Origin: Glycomyces artemisiae
GTDB taxonomy: Bacteria; Actinomycetota; Actinomycetes; Mycobacteriales; Micromonosporaceae
Assembly: GCF_003002955.1 (NCBI RefSeq)
Contig: NZ_PVTJ01000004.1
Span: forward strand, 186,001-250,000
Length of the DNA stretch: 64,000 nt
Reading direction: 5' to 3'
The notes beneath the pieces were generated by a model. The model did not search any database, was not told the DNA's origin, and saw only the letters and a list, made by a program, of their open reading frames with translations. The translations under genes were made by a program, and so were the position numbers. Of this stretch, positions 51,403 through 60,628 are shown one piece after another (within the stretch, counting starts at the first letter, position 1; every line of letters begins with the position of its first letter).

Positions 51403-52413
51403 CTAGTCTGGGGCGACGGACAGCTCGGCGGCGCGGTCCAGCGGCCGCCCCAATTCCCCGATCACCGTGCGGGAGAGTGACACCTCTTCCCCCCCGGCGG
51501 ACGGGGAGACGCAGACAGCGTTGTGGCCGCTGTCGACGCTGATACCGGCGGTCGAGCCAGTGGCTCCACCGGGGATGATCTTCAGGTCCGGAAGCGCGGC
51601 GCCGTGGTACCCCCACGGCTTCGCGGCGGTGCGCGGCGTGCCGTGCACCTCTTCGACCTCGGACCGGTCCGTCCCCCGCGCGCCGTCATCGGCCGCGGAG
51701 CACTCGAAGGCGGCGGCCGGCCGGCCGCTGGGCGCTCCTTGGAGCGCCGCCGCCACCTCGCTGGAGTCTGCATTCGCCGCAAGTGTGGTGAAGCTCGGCT
51801 GTCCTGCGGCAGCGGCGAGGACGCTCCCGGGCGTCGTCGCGTCGCCGAACCGCAGGCCATCGGTCACCAGTCGCGCCAGGTCGCCGACCGGATCGGTCGG
51901 GGGCGCGACAGTCTCATAGACACCGGACACCGCGGGGGCGGGGCGGTCCGCAATGGACGCCGTTCCCTGCACGAGGGTTCCCACCAGCGGTGTCACTACT
52001 TCGGCGGTGCCGTCTCCGACGGACTTGTCGTCCAGGTCGAGCAAGCCGGGGTCGCCCGGCAGCATCGTGCGCACGGTGCCGTCCGTCTCGTCCACCAGCG
52101 TTCCCGTCGAGTCGGCAAGGCCCGACACCAGCCCCGTGACCTCCCCCTGCACCGCCGGCGGCCGATGTCCCTGCTGGTTCTGCGGGACCAGTCGCGCGGC
52201 CAGGCGCGACATGTCGGACACCTCTGCGGAGAGGGGGTCGGTCATCGCGGCTAGGCCCTGTGATGACGCGGAATCGTCTGATGCCCAAGCGGACGCCGCC
52301 ATCGCGAAGGCCCCTAGAAGCAGGGACCCGAATGCTGTGAGCGCGGCGCCGAGGAGGAGCCGGAGCACGCTGGCGCGGCGGGTGTCCCCGCTGCCTCCGG
52401 CGATGCGTCCCAT
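51403..52413 (-). CDS. Exported hypothetical protein
   Basis: 336 residues: one hydrophobic segment near the N-terminus (about 17-43, LLLGAALTAFGSLLLGAFAM) serving as signal peptide or anchor, then a low-complexity, Asp/Gly/Thr/Val-rich body with few aromatic residues, and two Cys (CSAADDG and AVCVSPS). ATG 52413 has a GGGGGAGA site. No family recognised. It lies upstream of the secreted Cys-pair cluster in the same direction, separated by about 195 nt, and may share its role. Confidence 0.7.
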   Translation of the reverse strand: MGRIAGGSGDTRRASVLRLLLGAALTAFGSLLLGAFAMAASAWASDDSASSQGLAAMTDPLSAEVSDMSRLAARLVPQNQQGHRPPAVQGEVTGLVSGLADSTGTLVDETDGTVRTMLPGDPGLLDLDDKSVGDGTAEVVTPLVGTLVQGTASIADRPAPAVSGVYETVAPPTDPVGDLARLVTDGLRFGDATTPGSVLAAAAGQPSFTTLAANADSSEVAAALQGAPSGRPAAAFECSAADDGARGTDRSEVEEVHGTPRTAAKPWGYHGAALPDLKIIPGGATGSTAGISVDSGHNAVCVSPSAGGEEVSLSRTVIGELGRPLDRAAELSVAPD

Positions 52414-52574
52414 CGTCTCCCCCGTCGTCCTGAACCTGAGCGCGAGCGGTCTGGCCGCTCGCACCTAAAGAACGAGACCGGACCAACGGTGGATACGGGG
52501 TGAATCAGATTTTCTAGCCAAAATAGGGCGAGAAGGACTCACAGTCCCTGCTTGCTCACCCGCAGCACCGCTTA

Positions 52575-52598
52575 ACAGACTGTTTACATGTGATCAAC
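52575..52598 (+). promoter_or_regulatory. GlnR box upstream of glnII
   Basis: Three AC dinucleotides at 52575, 52586 and 52597 spaced 11 bp (AC-N9-AC-N9-AC) within TTAACAGACTGTTTACATGT and the following bases. AC-N9-AC is the core of the actinobacterial GlnR site (established knowledge). It lies about 75 bp before the glnII start. Confidence 0.6.
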
Positions 52599-52674
52599 GA
52601 GGGGGAAATTGCCCTTTGGGAGCGTGGCAGCACAGCTTCACGGCTGGACCGCGTATGAAGAAGGGCTCCCACCG

Positions 52675-53688
52675 ATGGCGATCAAAGCCGAGTACATCTG
52701 GATCGACGGCACCGAGCCGACGGCCAAGCTGCGTTCCAAGACCAAGATCCTCGGAGCCGGTGAAGAGCCGGGGATCTGGGGCTTCGACGGCTCCAGCACC
52801 AACCAGGCGGAGGGCCACACCTCCGACTGCGTGCTGCGCCCGGTGAAGTCCGTCCCGGACCCCATCCGCGGCGGCGACCACCTCCTGGTCCTGTGCGAGG
52901 TCCTCGACATCGACTTCACCCCCCACCCCTCCAACACCCGCGCCGCGACCGCCGAGATCGCCGAGAAGTACGCCTCGCAGGAGTCCTGGTTCGGCATCGA
53001 GCAGGAGTACACCTTCATGGTGGGCGACCGCCCGCTCGGCTTCCCCGAGGGCGGCTTCCCCGCGCCGCAGGGCGGCTACTACTGCGGCGTCGGCGCCGAC
53101 GAGATCTTCGGCCGCGAGATCGTCGAGAAGCACCTCGACAACTGCCTCGCCGCGGGCCTGCCGATCTCCGGCATCAACGCCGAGGTCATGCCCGGCCAGT
53201 GGGAGTTCCAGGTCGGCCCCGCCTCCGCCCTCGAAGTCTCCGACTCGCTGTGGCTCGCCCGCTGGCTGCTCTACCGCACCGCCGAGGAGTGGAACGTCTC
53301 CGCCACGATCGACCCCAAGCCCGCCAAGGGCGACTGGAACGGCGCGGGCTGCCACACCAACTTCTCCACCAAGGCGATGCGCGAGGACTACGAGCCCATC
53401 ATCGCCGCGTGCGAGGCCCTGGGCGAGAAGGCCGCCGAGCACATCGCCGTCTACGGCGACGGCATCGCCGACCGCCTCACCGGCGCCCACGAGACCGCCC
53501 ACTACACCCAGTTCTCCTACGGCGTCTCCAACCGCGGCGCCTCGATCCGCATCCCCTGGCAGGTCGAGAAGGACAAGAAGGGCTACCTCGAAGACCGCCG
53601 CCCCAACGCGAACATGGACCCCTACCTCGTCACCGGCAAGATCGTCGACACGGTCTGCTCGGCCCTGGAGAAGAAGGGCCTGGTCTAG
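52675..53688 (+). CDS. glnII: Glutamine synthetase type II
   Basis: A 337-residue eukaryote-type (GSII) glutamine synthetase: glutamate plus ammonia plus ATP gives glutamine. Seen: the N-terminus KAEYIWIDGTEPTAKLRSKT, WGFDGSSTNQAEGHTSDC, WFGIEQEYTFM with metal-binding Glu residues, GQWEFQVGP, and GAGCHTNFSTKAMRE. Half the size of the bacterial GSI, as expected. Actinobacteria such as Streptomyces carry glnII next to GSI enzymes. ATG 52675 with AAGAAGGG upstream. The GlnR box upstream predicts induction by nitrogen limitation. Terminator after the stop. Confidence 0.96.
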   Translation: MAIKAEYIWIDGTEPTAKLRSKTKILGAGEEPGIWGFDGSSTNQAEGHTSDCVLRPVKSVPDPIRGGDHLLVLCEVLDIDFTPHPSNTRAATAEIAEKYASQESWFGIEQEYTFMVGDRPLGFPEGGFPAPQGGYYCGVGADEIFGREIVEKHLDNCLAAGLPISGINAEVMPGQWEFQVGPASALEVSDSLWLARWLLYRTAEEWNVSATIDPKPAKGDWNGAGCHTNFSTKAMREDYEPIIAACEALGEKAAEHIAVYGDGIADRLTGAHETAHYTQFSYGVSNRGASIRIPWQVEKDKKGYLEDRRPNANMDPYLVTGKIVDTVCSALEKKGLV

Positions 53689-53712
53689 CAACCGGCCGCA
53701 ACAGGCGTTCGC

Positions 53713-53742
53713 AAGGGCGGGGAGCTCCGGCTCCCCGCCCTT
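53713..53742 (+). terminator. Terminator after glnII
   Basis: AAGGGCGGGGAGC-TCCG-GCTCCCCGCCCTT, 13-bp perfect stem. Confidence 0.75.
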
Positions 53743-53828
53743 CGCCGTGCGCGGACTGGTAGATTCGCCGCCGACCCCGCCCGTCCTGAACGACTCCGGC
53801 GCCCGCCCCACCTCTTCGGGACCACCTC

Positions 53829-55502
53829 ATGCACCGCTCCTCGGACCCCGCCCTCGAATTCCGCTCCCGGCCGTACGTGTGCGGCGCGCTCGGCGAACGC
53901 GACGACGCGCTCCTCGGCGCGCTCGTCGCGGACGCGCCGTCGGCACTGAAGACCGCCATCGCCGGGGACCGCCTGGCACTGCTCGCCTCGCACCGCCTCC
54001 GGCCGTGGCGGTCCGGCGGCCGCAAGGGGCTGCTCTGGAACCCGCTCGCGGACGGCCCGCCGCCGCGCGGCTGGCGTGAGGCCTCCGAGTCGCGGATGTC
54101 CGCCGGTGTCGAGACCGGGGACGACGGGCGCGTCGCGGTCCACACCGACGCGCTCGGCATGCAGGACGTCTACTTCCGCAGGATCGGCGGGGCCGTCTAC
54201 TTCGCCGGGCGCCTCGAACCGCTGCTCGGCCTCGGCGGGGCCGGGCTGCACATCGACTGGGACGCATGGGCGTCGATCCTCGCGTTCACCGGCCCCGCCG
54301 GCGACGCCACACCGTTCGCGGAGGTCAGGCGGCTCCGCGCCGCCGAGGCGTGGACCTGGCAGGAAGGGACCCTGCGCCTCGAATCGTTCGAGCCGTCCTG
54401 GACCGGGGTCGAACCCGACCCCGGCTTCACGCCCGCCGACGCGGTCGACGCCGTGGCGCAGGCCGTCGACCCGACGCGCAAGACCGTCATCGCGCTGAGC
54501 GGCGGCTGGGACTCGCGCCTGCTCGGCGCACTGGCGACCCGCCGCAGACGGCGCATGCGGGCGTGGACGACCAGCCCCGACGACGGCCTCGACCTCGACC
54601 TCGAATACGCGGGACCGGTCGCCGCGGCGCTCGGCGTGCGGCGGCAGGTGCTGATCCCCGGCGAGGACGCCTGGGCCGAAGACCACACCGCCGTCCGCGA
54701 GCGCACCGCGTTCCAGACCACGCTGCACACCTGGATGATGCCGCTCGCGAGGGAGCTGCACCGCGACGGCTCGCCCGTGCTCGACGGGCTCGCGGGCGAC
54801 GTGCTCTTCAAGGCGCTGCTCGTTCCGGGCGGCATCGACGACGAGCGCGACCCCGGGCGCCGCCTGCGGCTGATCTGGGAGGAGCTCGAAGGGAACCGCC
54901 TGCGCGGCAACGCGCTCCTGCGGCCGGAGGTCCTCGGGTCCTTCACCGAGCGCAGCGAGCGGGCGCTCGCGGCCGCGGCCGCCGGAGTCGCCGGGCACCA
55001 CGCCGCGGCGACCCTCGCGACGCTGCGCACCCGGACCGCCCGGTCGATCGCGCCCGCTCCGCTGTGGCTCATGGGCCCCGAGGTAGCGCTCGAATTCCCG
55101 TTCCTGCACCCCGAGGTGCTCAAGGCGGCGCTGCGCGTCCCCTTGGAGGCCAAGGTGGGCGGCGGCTTCTACCGGCGGATGCTCGCCGCCGCGCATCCCG
55201 CTTCGGCGGGGCTCCCGTCGACGAACGACCCGCTGCCGGAAGGAGTCCGGTGGCGGCGCCGCAGCCAGGCGCAGGCGAGCGCGCTCAAGGCGGCGACCGA
55301 CCACATCCGGTCCTCGGAGGCCGCCGCGGCCCTGTTCACGCGCGAGGCGGCGGCGCGGCTGCTCGAACCCGAGGCCCTCGACCCGTCGCGGGTCAAGATG
55401 GCGCACGTGCGGGTCCTCCACTGGGCGAGCCTGTTCGCGCAGTGGCACGACCGGTACCGGGCGGTCCTCGCGGACGGGGCCGGGGACCTGCCCTTCGACT
55501 GA
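53829..55502 (+). CDS. Asparagine-synthetase-like adenylating enzyme
   Basis: 557 residues. The C-terminal half has the PP-loop SGGWDSR (about 224-230) of asparagine-synthetase-type ATP pyrophosphatases. The N-terminal half resembles the class II amidotransferase scaffold (TDALGMQDVYFRRIGGAVYF, SILAFTGPAGDATPFAEVRR) but starts without the catalytic Cys at position 2, so it should not use glutamine. Relatives occur in polysaccharide and lasso-peptide loci. At the head of a one-directional glycan cluster; amidation of a surface sugar or linked acid is likely but unproven. Confidence 0.8.
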   Translation: MHRSSDPALEFRSRPYVCGALGERDDALLGALVADAPSALKTAIAGDRLALLASHRLRPWRSGGRKGLLWNPLADGPPPRGWREASESRMSAGVETGDDGRVAVHTDALGMQDVYFRRIGGAVYFAGRLEPLLGLGGAGLHIDWDAWASILAFTGPAGDATPFAEVRRLRAAEAWTWQEGTLRLESFEPSWTGVEPDPGFTPADAVDAVAQAVDPTRKTVIALSGGWDSRLLGALATRRRRRMRAWTTSPDDGLDLDLEYAGPVAAALGVRRQVLIPGEDAWAEDHTAVRERTAFQTTLHTWMMPLARELHRDGSPVLDGLAGDVLFKALLVPGGIDDERDPGRRLRLIWEELEGNRLRGNALLRPEVLGSFTERSERALAAAAAGVAGHHAAATLATLRTRTARSIAPAPLWLMGPEVALEFPFLHPEVLKAALRVPLEAKVGGGFYRRMLAAAHPASAGLPSTNDPLPEGVRWRRRSQAQASALKAATDHIRSSEAAAALFTREAAARLLEPEALDPSRVKMAHVRVLHWASLFAQWHDRYRAVLADGAGDLPFD

Positions 55503-55669
55503 GCGGACCGGGGACCGGGGCCGAGCGGCACCGCAGGATCTGTCCACTTTGACCAATAGGGCCCGATCGGATGGGTTCATCACGGTCGGTGCGCGATGGG
55601 CCTGTTATAGTCGGCGGAGCCCTGTATGAATGACTCTCGTATATTTCCGTGGCAGGAAGCGATACGCTC

Positions 55670-56407
55670 ATGACCCCCGAACCACTGCGCTACTCGATCC
55701 TCGGCACCTGCGTCACCCGGGACGCCGCCGATGTCGGCCGGGCCCCGCTGGGCAGGCCGGTCAAGTACTTCTCGCGCACGCGCATCCAGAGCATCGTCTC
55801 GCCTCCGACGCCGATCGACCCCGCCGAGATCTCCACCGAGAACCCCTTCGACCGGCGCGTCATCCTCAACGAGCACCGCAAGACCGCCGCGCAGACGCTC
55901 CCCCGGCTCGACCACCCGCTCGTGGTGGACCTGGGCGACGAGCGGCTCCGGATGGTCCACACCGGGCACGGGATCGTGACCGCCACCAGCGCGTTCAAGA
56001 AGGACTTCCTGGGCAGGTCGGGCCAGCGCAAGGTCCAGGAGGACACCGAGCTGCGCGCCGACGGCCCGTTCGCCGAGGCCTGCCACCGCTTCGCGGCGCT
56101 CCTGCGGCCGGACCAGAAGGTCATCGTCCACCGCACGTTCTGGGCCACGCGGGAGGCCGACGGCTCCCCGGTCGCGCGCCTCGCCGAGTCCGAGCGCCAC
56201 AACGCCTGGCTGGCCCCGGCGTACGACCTCTTCATCCGCGCGCTCGGGCCGCGAGCGGCCGTCGTCTCCATGCCCGAGGAGCTGCGGGTCCCGGACCCGT
56301 ACAACCGCTGGGGGCACGAGCCGTTCCACTTCGTGACCGAGTACCACGACTACCTCGCCGCGCAGATCCGAGCGCTCCTCACCGCTCCCGCGCACGCGCG
56401 CGTCTGA
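55670..56407 (+). CDS. DUF6270 protein 1
   Basis: 245 residues with the DUF6270 pattern: YSILGTCVTRDA at the start, PVKYFSRTRIQSIVS, HPLVVDLGDERL and NRWGHEPFHFVTEYH at the end. DUF6270 proteins are found in capsule and teichoic-acid loci; the G-x-C-V-x-R-D start resembles an SGNH-hydrolase-like block, so an acyl-transfer or hydrolase role is possible. ATG 55670 with AGGAAG upstream; GTG 55649 possible. Paralog of the next gene. Confidence 0.7.
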   Translation: MTPEPLRYSILGTCVTRDAADVGRAPLGRPVKYFSRTRIQSIVSPPTPIDPAEISTENPFDRRVILNEHRKTAAQTLPRLDHPLVVDLGDERLRMVHTGHGIVTATSAFKKDFLGRSGQRKVQEDTELRADGPFAEACHRFAALLRPDQKVIVHRTFWATREADGSPVARLAESERHNAWLAPAYDLFIRALGPRAAVVSMPEELRVPDPYNRWGHEPFHFVTEYHDYLAAQIRALLTAPAHARV

Positions 56408-56526
56408 CCGCCGCCGAGGCGCGGGCCCGGCGCGCGGCGGAGCCGTGCCCGCGTTGCCGCACACCGGAAGGTAGATTCCTCCCAAATGTTGCAATGCCTG
56501 ACAATGCGTGACAGGAGCCGTTCGCG

Positions 56527-57273
56527 ATGACGGGGACCCCGCTGACCTACTCCCTGGTCGGCTCCTGCGTCACGAGGGATGCGGCCGACCTCGGCCGCGA
56601 ACCGCTGCCGCCGCCCGTGCACTTCTTCTCCCGCACCAGGGTCCAGAGCCTGGTGTCGGCGCCCTCCCCGATCGATCCGGGGGACGTGGCCCTGGACTCG
56701 TCCTTCCAGCGCCGGGTCATCGAGGAGGACCACCGCAAGACCGCGGCCCGGACGCTGCCGGCGCTCGACCACCCCGTGGTCATCGACCTCATCGACGAGC
56801 GGTCCCCGCTGGCCCACACCGGCTCGGGGATCGTGACCGCGTCCTCGTACTTCAAGCGGACCCGGCTCGCCAAGCGCAAAGGCGTCGTCCAGGTGCCCGA
56901 GGACCGCGACCTCTCCGGGACCGGCCCGTTCGCCGCCGCCTGCGACCGGCTCGCGGCGCTGCTCCCGCAGCAGCCGGTCGTGGTCCACCGGGCCTACTGG
57001 GCGCTCCGCGACACCGGCGGCCGCACCCTGGAGGAGGCCGCCCGCGCCAAGGCCGCGAACCGCTGGCTCGAACGGGCCTACGCGGTCCTGGAGTCGGCAC
57101 TCGGCGACCGCGCGGTCCCGGTCGAACCCGATCCCGCGCTCCGCGTCGCCGAGCCGTCCCACCGCTGGGGCCTCGCCCCGTTCCATTACGTGGACGACTA
57201 CTACGACGACCTCTCCCAGCAGGTCCGCGCCTGTCTGGAGCCGAACGGCCCGAGGGCGTTCCGGCACCGCTGA
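56527..57273 (+). CDS. DUF6270 protein 2
   Basis: 248 residues, tandem paralog of the previous gene: YSLVGSCVTRDAADLG, VHFFSRTRVQSLVS, PVVIDLIDERSPL, SHRWGLAPFHYVDDYY. The shared conserved residues (Cys-Val-Thr-Arg-Asp and the terminal Trp-Gly-x-x-x-Phe-His) mark likely functional sites. ATG 56527 with ACAGGAG upstream. Same role as DUF6270 protein 1, with a different substrate possible. Confidence 0.7.
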   Translation: MTGTPLTYSLVGSCVTRDAADLGREPLPPPVHFFSRTRVQSLVSAPSPIDPGDVALDSSFQRRVIEEDHRKTAARTLPALDHPVVIDLIDERSPLAHTGSGIVTASSYFKRTRLAKRKGVVQVPEDRDLSGTGPFAAACDRLAALLPQQPVVVHRAYWALRDTGGRTLEEAARAKAANRWLERAYAVLESALGDRAVPVEPDPALRVAEPSHRWGLAPFHYVDDYYDDLSQQVRACLEPNGPRAFRHR

Positions 57274-57418
57274 GCCGCTCCCGAGGACTTGGATAGGATC
57301 GGCACGCCGGCACCCCACCCGGCCGGCGAGCGGCGGCGCCCCGCGTCCACGCCGGTCAAGCGACGCCGCGGACGCAGACATCCCCGCACGCACCTCTCGC
57401 ACGAGTTAGGCCATCGAC

Positions 57419-58504
57419 ATGAGCTTCCGGATCCGCGCCGCCCTCACCGGAGCCGTCGCGCTCGCCGCCGCGGGCGGGGCCGGGTACCTCCTCGGAGGCC
57501 CGGCGCTCGCCGGGTACGCCCTGTTCTCCACCGCCCTGTGCGGGGCCGCGGCGCTGCTGTGGCGGCAGTCCCGTCGTGCCCAGGCCGAGCAGCGGCGCCA
57601 GCAGGCGGCGGTCCGGCAGCTCACCGAGAAGGTCTCGGGGCTCTCGCGGCGCGTCAAGCGGCTCCAGGAGGACCAGGAGCAGGGGCGGCGGCACCTCGCC
57701 GACCGGATCGACGCCACGTACGCGCGGATCCGGCAGGTCCCGGGCGACACGCGTCGACTCGTCCGCGAGGACGACCGGTCCGGGCGGGTCCTCGACGCGA
57801 TCGGCGCCGTGCGCGAGGAGGTCGAGTCGATCCCGCGCATGACCCGCCGCCTCGTGCGCGAGTGGAACCGGATCGTCTACGCCGAGGTCGAGGACCTCAC
57901 CGCCCTGTACCGCGACATCGAGCCCGACCGGGCCCTCCCCCAGATGCACGGCTGGTCCGCGGGCGCCGACCTGGCCCGCTACCTCTACTGCGAGGTCGCC
58001 GAGGCCGGGCGCTCCAGCGTCCTCGAATGCGGTTCGGGCACGACCACGGTGATCCTCGCGTACGCGTTCCGCGCCCGCGGGCACGGGCGCGTCGTCTCGC
58101 TGGAGCACGACCCGCGCTTCGCCGCGGCCACTCGGCGGATGATCGAGGAGCGCGGCCTCGGCGAATGGGCCGAGGTCGTGGACGCGCCCCTCGCCGACGC
58201 CGTCGTCGGCGACGCCGTCTGGCCGTGGTACGACCTCGACGCCGTCCCGGAGGGGCCGTTCGACCTGCTGCTGGTCGACGGCCCGCCCGCGTCGGTCGGT
58301 TCGGAGGCCCGCTACCCCGCCGTGCCGCTGCTCCTCGACCGCCTCGCGAAGGACGCCCTCGTCGTCCTCGACGACACGCGGCGGCCCGACGAGCGCGCCA
58401 TCGGCGAGCGGTGGGCGGCGGAGCTCGAGGGGTTCGCGCTCGAATCGCTCGGCCACGACCACGGCACGCTCGTGCTCAGGCGCGGAGGCGAAGCGGCCCT
58501 CTGA
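57419..58504 (+). CDS. Membrane-anchored SAM-dependent methyltransferase
   Basis: 361 residues: two hydrophobic segments (about 8-45), a charged coiled coil (about 50-110), then a class I methyltransferase domain with SSVLECGSGTTTVILAYAFR (SAM-binding motif I), VVSLEHDPRFA (acidic motif II), and PFDLLLVDGPPAS. The Methyltransf_24 group is the best match. The coiled coil could set chain length or hold an oligomer, as in some O-antigen chain terminators (inference). Next to glycosyltransferases in one direction. Confidence 0.75.
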   Translation: MSFRIRAALTGAVALAAAGGAGYLLGGPALAGYALFSTALCGAAALLWRQSRRAQAEQRRQQAAVRQLTEKVSGLSRRVKRLQEDQEQGRRHLADRIDATYARIRQVPGDTRRLVREDDRSGRVLDAIGAVREEVESIPRMTRRLVREWNRIVYAEVEDLTALYRDIEPDRALPQMHGWSAGADLARYLYCEVAEAGRSSVLECGSGTTTVILAYAFRARGHGRVVSLEHDPRFAAATRRMIEERGLGEWAEVVDAPLADAVVGDAVWPWYDLDAVPEGPFDLLLVDGPPASVGSEARYPAVPLLLDRLAKDALVVLDDTRRPDERAIGERWAAELEGFALESLGHDHGTLVLRRGGEAAL

Positions 58505-58693
58505 CGGCCCGGTTCCGCGCCGCTTGGAACCTGTGCGGCGTTTTCGTGCGAATACCGTGGTCGCGGAGCGCACACCGTGCATCACCAGTACCGCTCCGAT
58601 GGAACGGGACCGCTAAAATTCACCTGACCGCCCGCCCGCGCCCCTCCGCCTCCGGGTCGGAAGCGAACCCCCTGCGATCGAATCAGGACGAGC

Positions 58694-60628
58694 ATGGCCT
58701 CCGCCACCCTTGCCGAGTACGTCGAGTCGGCGCTGCCGCACGTCGCGGCCCGTTCGGGCGCTGGCGCCGTGCTCGACAACGCGTTCCGGTTCCGCTCGCG
58801 GACCGGCCGCGTGCTCCTCGCGGCGCTCGCCTGCCCGGGCCGGCGCGGCACCGACGACTACACCGGCTTCGACGCCCGTGCGGCGTCCACTGAGCTCAAC
58901 CTCGCGGCCTACTGCGACCTCGCGTACGCGCTCGCGGCGCAGCCGCTCGGCGACGGCGACCACCGGGCCGCGCTGGCCATGTACGGCCGGGCGGCGAAGC
59001 TGCTCGGGAACGCCGTGCCCGAGCGCGACCAGGTCGCGCACGTGCGCCTCGCCGCGCTCCACGGCGACACCGCTCTACTGGAGCGGCTCCGCGGCACGTA
59101 CGCCCGCGTGCCCGCGACCTGGTGGAAGGCCGTCGACTACGCCGTCCTGCGCGCCGCCGCCCCCGCCGACACCGGCCGGTGGCTCCCCGCGTTCCTCGAC
59201 TTCGCCGGATGGCGCGACCTCGAACTCGCGGGCACCGGACCCGAGGACAACCTCCTCTCCCGGCTCGCGCCGAAGAAGGACCGGGCGGTCGGCGACGGCC
59301 CGCTCGTCTCGGTCGTCATGACCTGCTTCCGGCCCGGTCCGGAGCTGCTGACCGCGGTCCGGTCCGTGCTCGCCCAGTCCTGGCGGCGGTTCGAGCTGCT
59401 GCTGGTCGACGACGCCTCCGAGCCGGAGTACGACGCGGTCCTGCTGGAGGCCGCCGGGCTCGACGAGCGCGTGCGGCTCCTGCGGCAGCGGACCAACGGC
59501 GGCACCTACCGGGCCCGCAACCGCGCCATGGGCGTCGCCGCGGGCGCGTTCATCACCGGCCTCGACTCCGACGACTGGGCGCACCCCCGCTGGCTCGAAC
59601 GGCAGATCGCCCCGCTCCTGGCCGAACCGAACCTGGTCATGACCGTCGCCGAGGGCATCCGCTGCACCGCGGACCTCGAACCGGCGGTCTCGCCGGTCCT
59701 GCGCCTGACCGAGCCGCGGTCGACGTCGATCATGTACCGCACCGCGCTCATCCGCGAGCGCATCGGCTTCTACGACACCGTGCTGAAGAGCGGCGACACC
59801 GAGTTCAAGCTCCGCATCCAGCGGCACTTCGGCAAGCACCGCGTCCGCGTCATGTACGGCGACTTCCTCACCATCGTCCGCCAGCGCGAGGGGTCGCTGT
59901 CCGACGGGGACGTCTCCGCCGCCTGGGTGACACCCGAGCGCTTCGCCTACAACAGCGCATTCCGCCAGTGGCACAAGCGCATCCAGCAGAGCAAGGCCAA
60001 GTCCCTCCTACCCGCGTCCCCGCCGGAGCGGCCGTTCCCCGCGCCGCGCGGTCTGCTCGAACGGGGTGTCGAGGCGGAGCGGTTCGACCTCGTCGTCGCC
60101 GCGGACTGGCGCCGCCTGGACCAGGACCGCCGGGCGCTGCTGGAACGCGCGGCCGCTGCCGCCGCCGAAGGCGCCGCCGTCGCGATCGTCCACTACGCGG
60201 CCTGGGAGGACGCAGGCGTCGGGCCGACGGTCATCGCCGCGGAAGCGCTCGCCGCCGCGGCGGAACTCGGAATCGAGTTCGCCGACCCCGAACGGCTGCA
60301 CACCGACCGGCTCGTCGTCTCGGAGGCCCCGCTGCTGGTGTGCCTGCAAGCGGACTACCCGCAGCTGCGCACCGCCGCAGCCGAAGCGGTCCGCGAGGAG
60401 GCGGTCGCGACCGCACCGCTGCGGCTGCGTCGCGGGTCCCGCCGCGGACGCAAGGACGCGCTCCTGGTCGGCGCCGCGGTCCTGGCGCTCACCGCCGGCG
60501 CCGGGGTCGCACTGATCGCCGCGGACTCCGCGGAAGCGGCCTTGACCGCCGCGGCGACCGGACTCGCCGCTGCCGCGGCGGCCGCCGTCGCGCTGGCCTC
60601 CCTCGCCATGCGAAGAGCGCGGCGATGA
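58694..60628 (+). CDS. GT-A family glycosyltransferase (family 2) with C-terminal membrane segments
   Basis: 644 residues. A helical N-terminal domain (about 1-200) precedes a GT2 domain: VSVVMTCFRPGPELLTAVRS, LLLVDDASEPEYD, TYRARNRAMGVAAGAFITGLDSDDW (the D-x-D metal site) and FYDTVLKSGDTEFKLRI. A C-terminal region (about 590-640) has two hydrophobic segments. It ends in ATGA, overlapping the next gene. Sugar donor unknown; cell-surface polymer synthesis is likely from the neighbours. Confidence 0.82.
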   Translation: MASATLAEYVESALPHVAARSGAGAVLDNAFRFRSRTGRVLLAALACPGRRGTDDYTGFDARAASTELNLAAYCDLAYALAAQPLGDGDHRAALAMYGRAAKLLGNAVPERDQVAHVRLAALHGDTALLERLRGTYARVPATWWKAVDYAVLRAAAPADTGRWLPAFLDFAGWRDLELAGTGPEDNLLSRLAPKKDRAVGDGPLVSVVMTCFRPGPELLTAVRSVLAQSWRRFELLLVDDASEPEYDAVLLEAAGLDERVRLLRQRTNGGTYRARNRAMGVAAGAFITGLDSDDWAHPRWLERQIAPLLAEPNLVMTVAEGIRCTADLEPAVSPVLRLTEPRSTSIMYRTALIRERIGFYDTVLKSGDTEFKLRIQRHFGKHRVRVMYGDFLTIVRQREGSLSDGDVSAAWVTPERFAYNSAFRQWHKRIQQSKAKSLLPASPPERPFPAPRGLLERGVEAERFDLVVAADWRRLDQDRRALLERAAAAAAEGAAVAIVHYAAWEDAGVGPTVIAAEALAAAAELGIEFADPERLHTDRLVVSEAPLLVCLQADYPQLRTAAAEAVREEAVATAPLRLRRGSRRGRKDALLVGAAVLALTAGAGVALIAADSAEAALTAAATGLAAAAAAAVALASLAMRRARR

